This document shows, one piece after another, positions 63,561 through 64,000 of a stretch of DNA of 64,000 bases. The first letter of the stretch is position 1; the number at the start of each line of letters is the position of its first letter. Source of the stretch: Zygnema cylindricum (Eukaryota > Streptophyta > Zygnematophyceae > Zygnematales > Zygnemataceae); contig JBBHKE010000339.1 in assembly GCA_037447655.1 (NCBI GenBank), positions 310,001 through 374,000 of the forward strand, given 5' to 3'. The notes beneath the pieces were generated by a model. The model was not told the DNA's origin. It searched no databases and saw nothing but the letters and a program-made list of their open reading frames with translations. Position numbers and translations under genes: made by a program.

Positions 63561-64000
63561 GCCGGATGGTGACGGCTCGGCGATGGTGTCGGCCCGACGC
63601 CATCGCCACAGGGAGGGGGGAAATGAGGGATAGAGGGAGGGAAAAAAATAAGGAACAGGGTAAAGAAGGGTGAGGGAAAAAGGTGATGGAGGGATAAAAA
63701 ATTAGAGGGAGGGAGGGGGGAAATGGAGGTGTGGGGGGGGGTGGCGATGGCGATGGCGATGGCGTTGGCGTCGAGCTGACGCCATCGCCACAGGGAGGTG
63801 GGAAATGAGGGATAGAGGGAGGGAAAAAAATAAGGAAGAGGGGAAAGAAGGGTGAGGGGAAAAGTGGATGGAGGGGGAAAAAATTAGAGGGAGGGAGGGG
63901 GGAAATGGAGGTGTGGGGGATGGCGATGGCTCGGCGATGATGTTGAGTCGACGCCCTCGCCATAGGGAGGTGGGAAATGAGGGATGGATGGAGGAAAAAA
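63561..64000 (+). repeat. Satellite of 170-185 bp units, continuing past the window
   Basis: Three units begin near GACGCCATCGCCACAGGGAG (63596), GACGCCATCGCCACAGGGAG (63779) and GACGCCCTCGCCATAGGGAG (63950). Each starts with a GC-rich GGCGATGG-CGTC palindromic head and continues with GGGAGGGAAAAAAATAAGGA. Confidence 0.85.

Noticed and set aside
62387-63963. Minus-strand frames of up to 364 codons rich in Pro, Ser and Leu
   Set aside because: They are translations of purine-rich satellite DNA; no complexity, no motif, and the same frames recur because the DNA repeats.

Overview
This window is eukaryotic, repeat-dominated DNA, most probably from a green plant (streptophyte). Three things point that way: several Ty1/copia retrotransposons whose primer-binding sites match the anticodon region of plant initiator tRNA-Met, TTTAGGG-like telomere-type tracts, and short hAT-like MITEs with 8-bp target duplications. 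The species cannot be told from the sequence. There is a 10-base assembly gap (1857-1866). No well-known host gene is intact. Almost every copia open reading frame is broken by stops and frameshifts.

Layout. 1-3020: a decayed coiled-coil gene fragment, a GA microsatellite beside the gap, and old repeats. 3021-26535: a nest of copia elements of three related families (A, B, C). Element 2 (5962-12415) sits inside the gag of element 1 (3021-14763) with target duplication TCATG. Element 3 (16122-22648) sits inside the 3' LTR of minus-strand element 4 with target duplication AGGCG. Element 4 itself interrupts the RNase H end of another minus-strand copy. 26536-27411: a MITE and a 267-bp tandem duplication. 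27412-40927: a giant inverted-repeat structure with collinear arms. Its arms carry later MITE insertions. Its interior holds a GC-rich, 667-codon open frame in which 17 copies of GCCACGTCA all lie in one codon phase. 41180-48970: a solo LTR, an unrecognised coding remnant, a gypsy-like LTR, a possible RPA-type zinc-finger remnant and a truncated copia element 6. 48971-59913: copia element 7, the best preserved copy, then two minus-strand copia fragments. 59914-61324: a small intact 159-codon frame with a strong start context, followed by decayed coding remnants. 61325-64000: purine-rich satellite DNA.

Three features tie the copia elements together. First, the LTR ends directly at a half-tRNA primer-binding site (GGTTATGGGCCCAC), and the ATG inside that site is the start of gag. 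Second, many LTRs carry, in antisense, a tRNA-like block with a T-arm/B-box and a D-arm-like A-box; the block recurs in families whose primary sequences differ, which suggests it is kept rather than inherited by chance. Third, most LTRs share a GTAC-rich potential hairpin and a G-box (CACGTG). The tRNA-like LTR block and the giant inverted-repeat element with its phase-locked repeat frame are the two strongest candidates for something undescribed.
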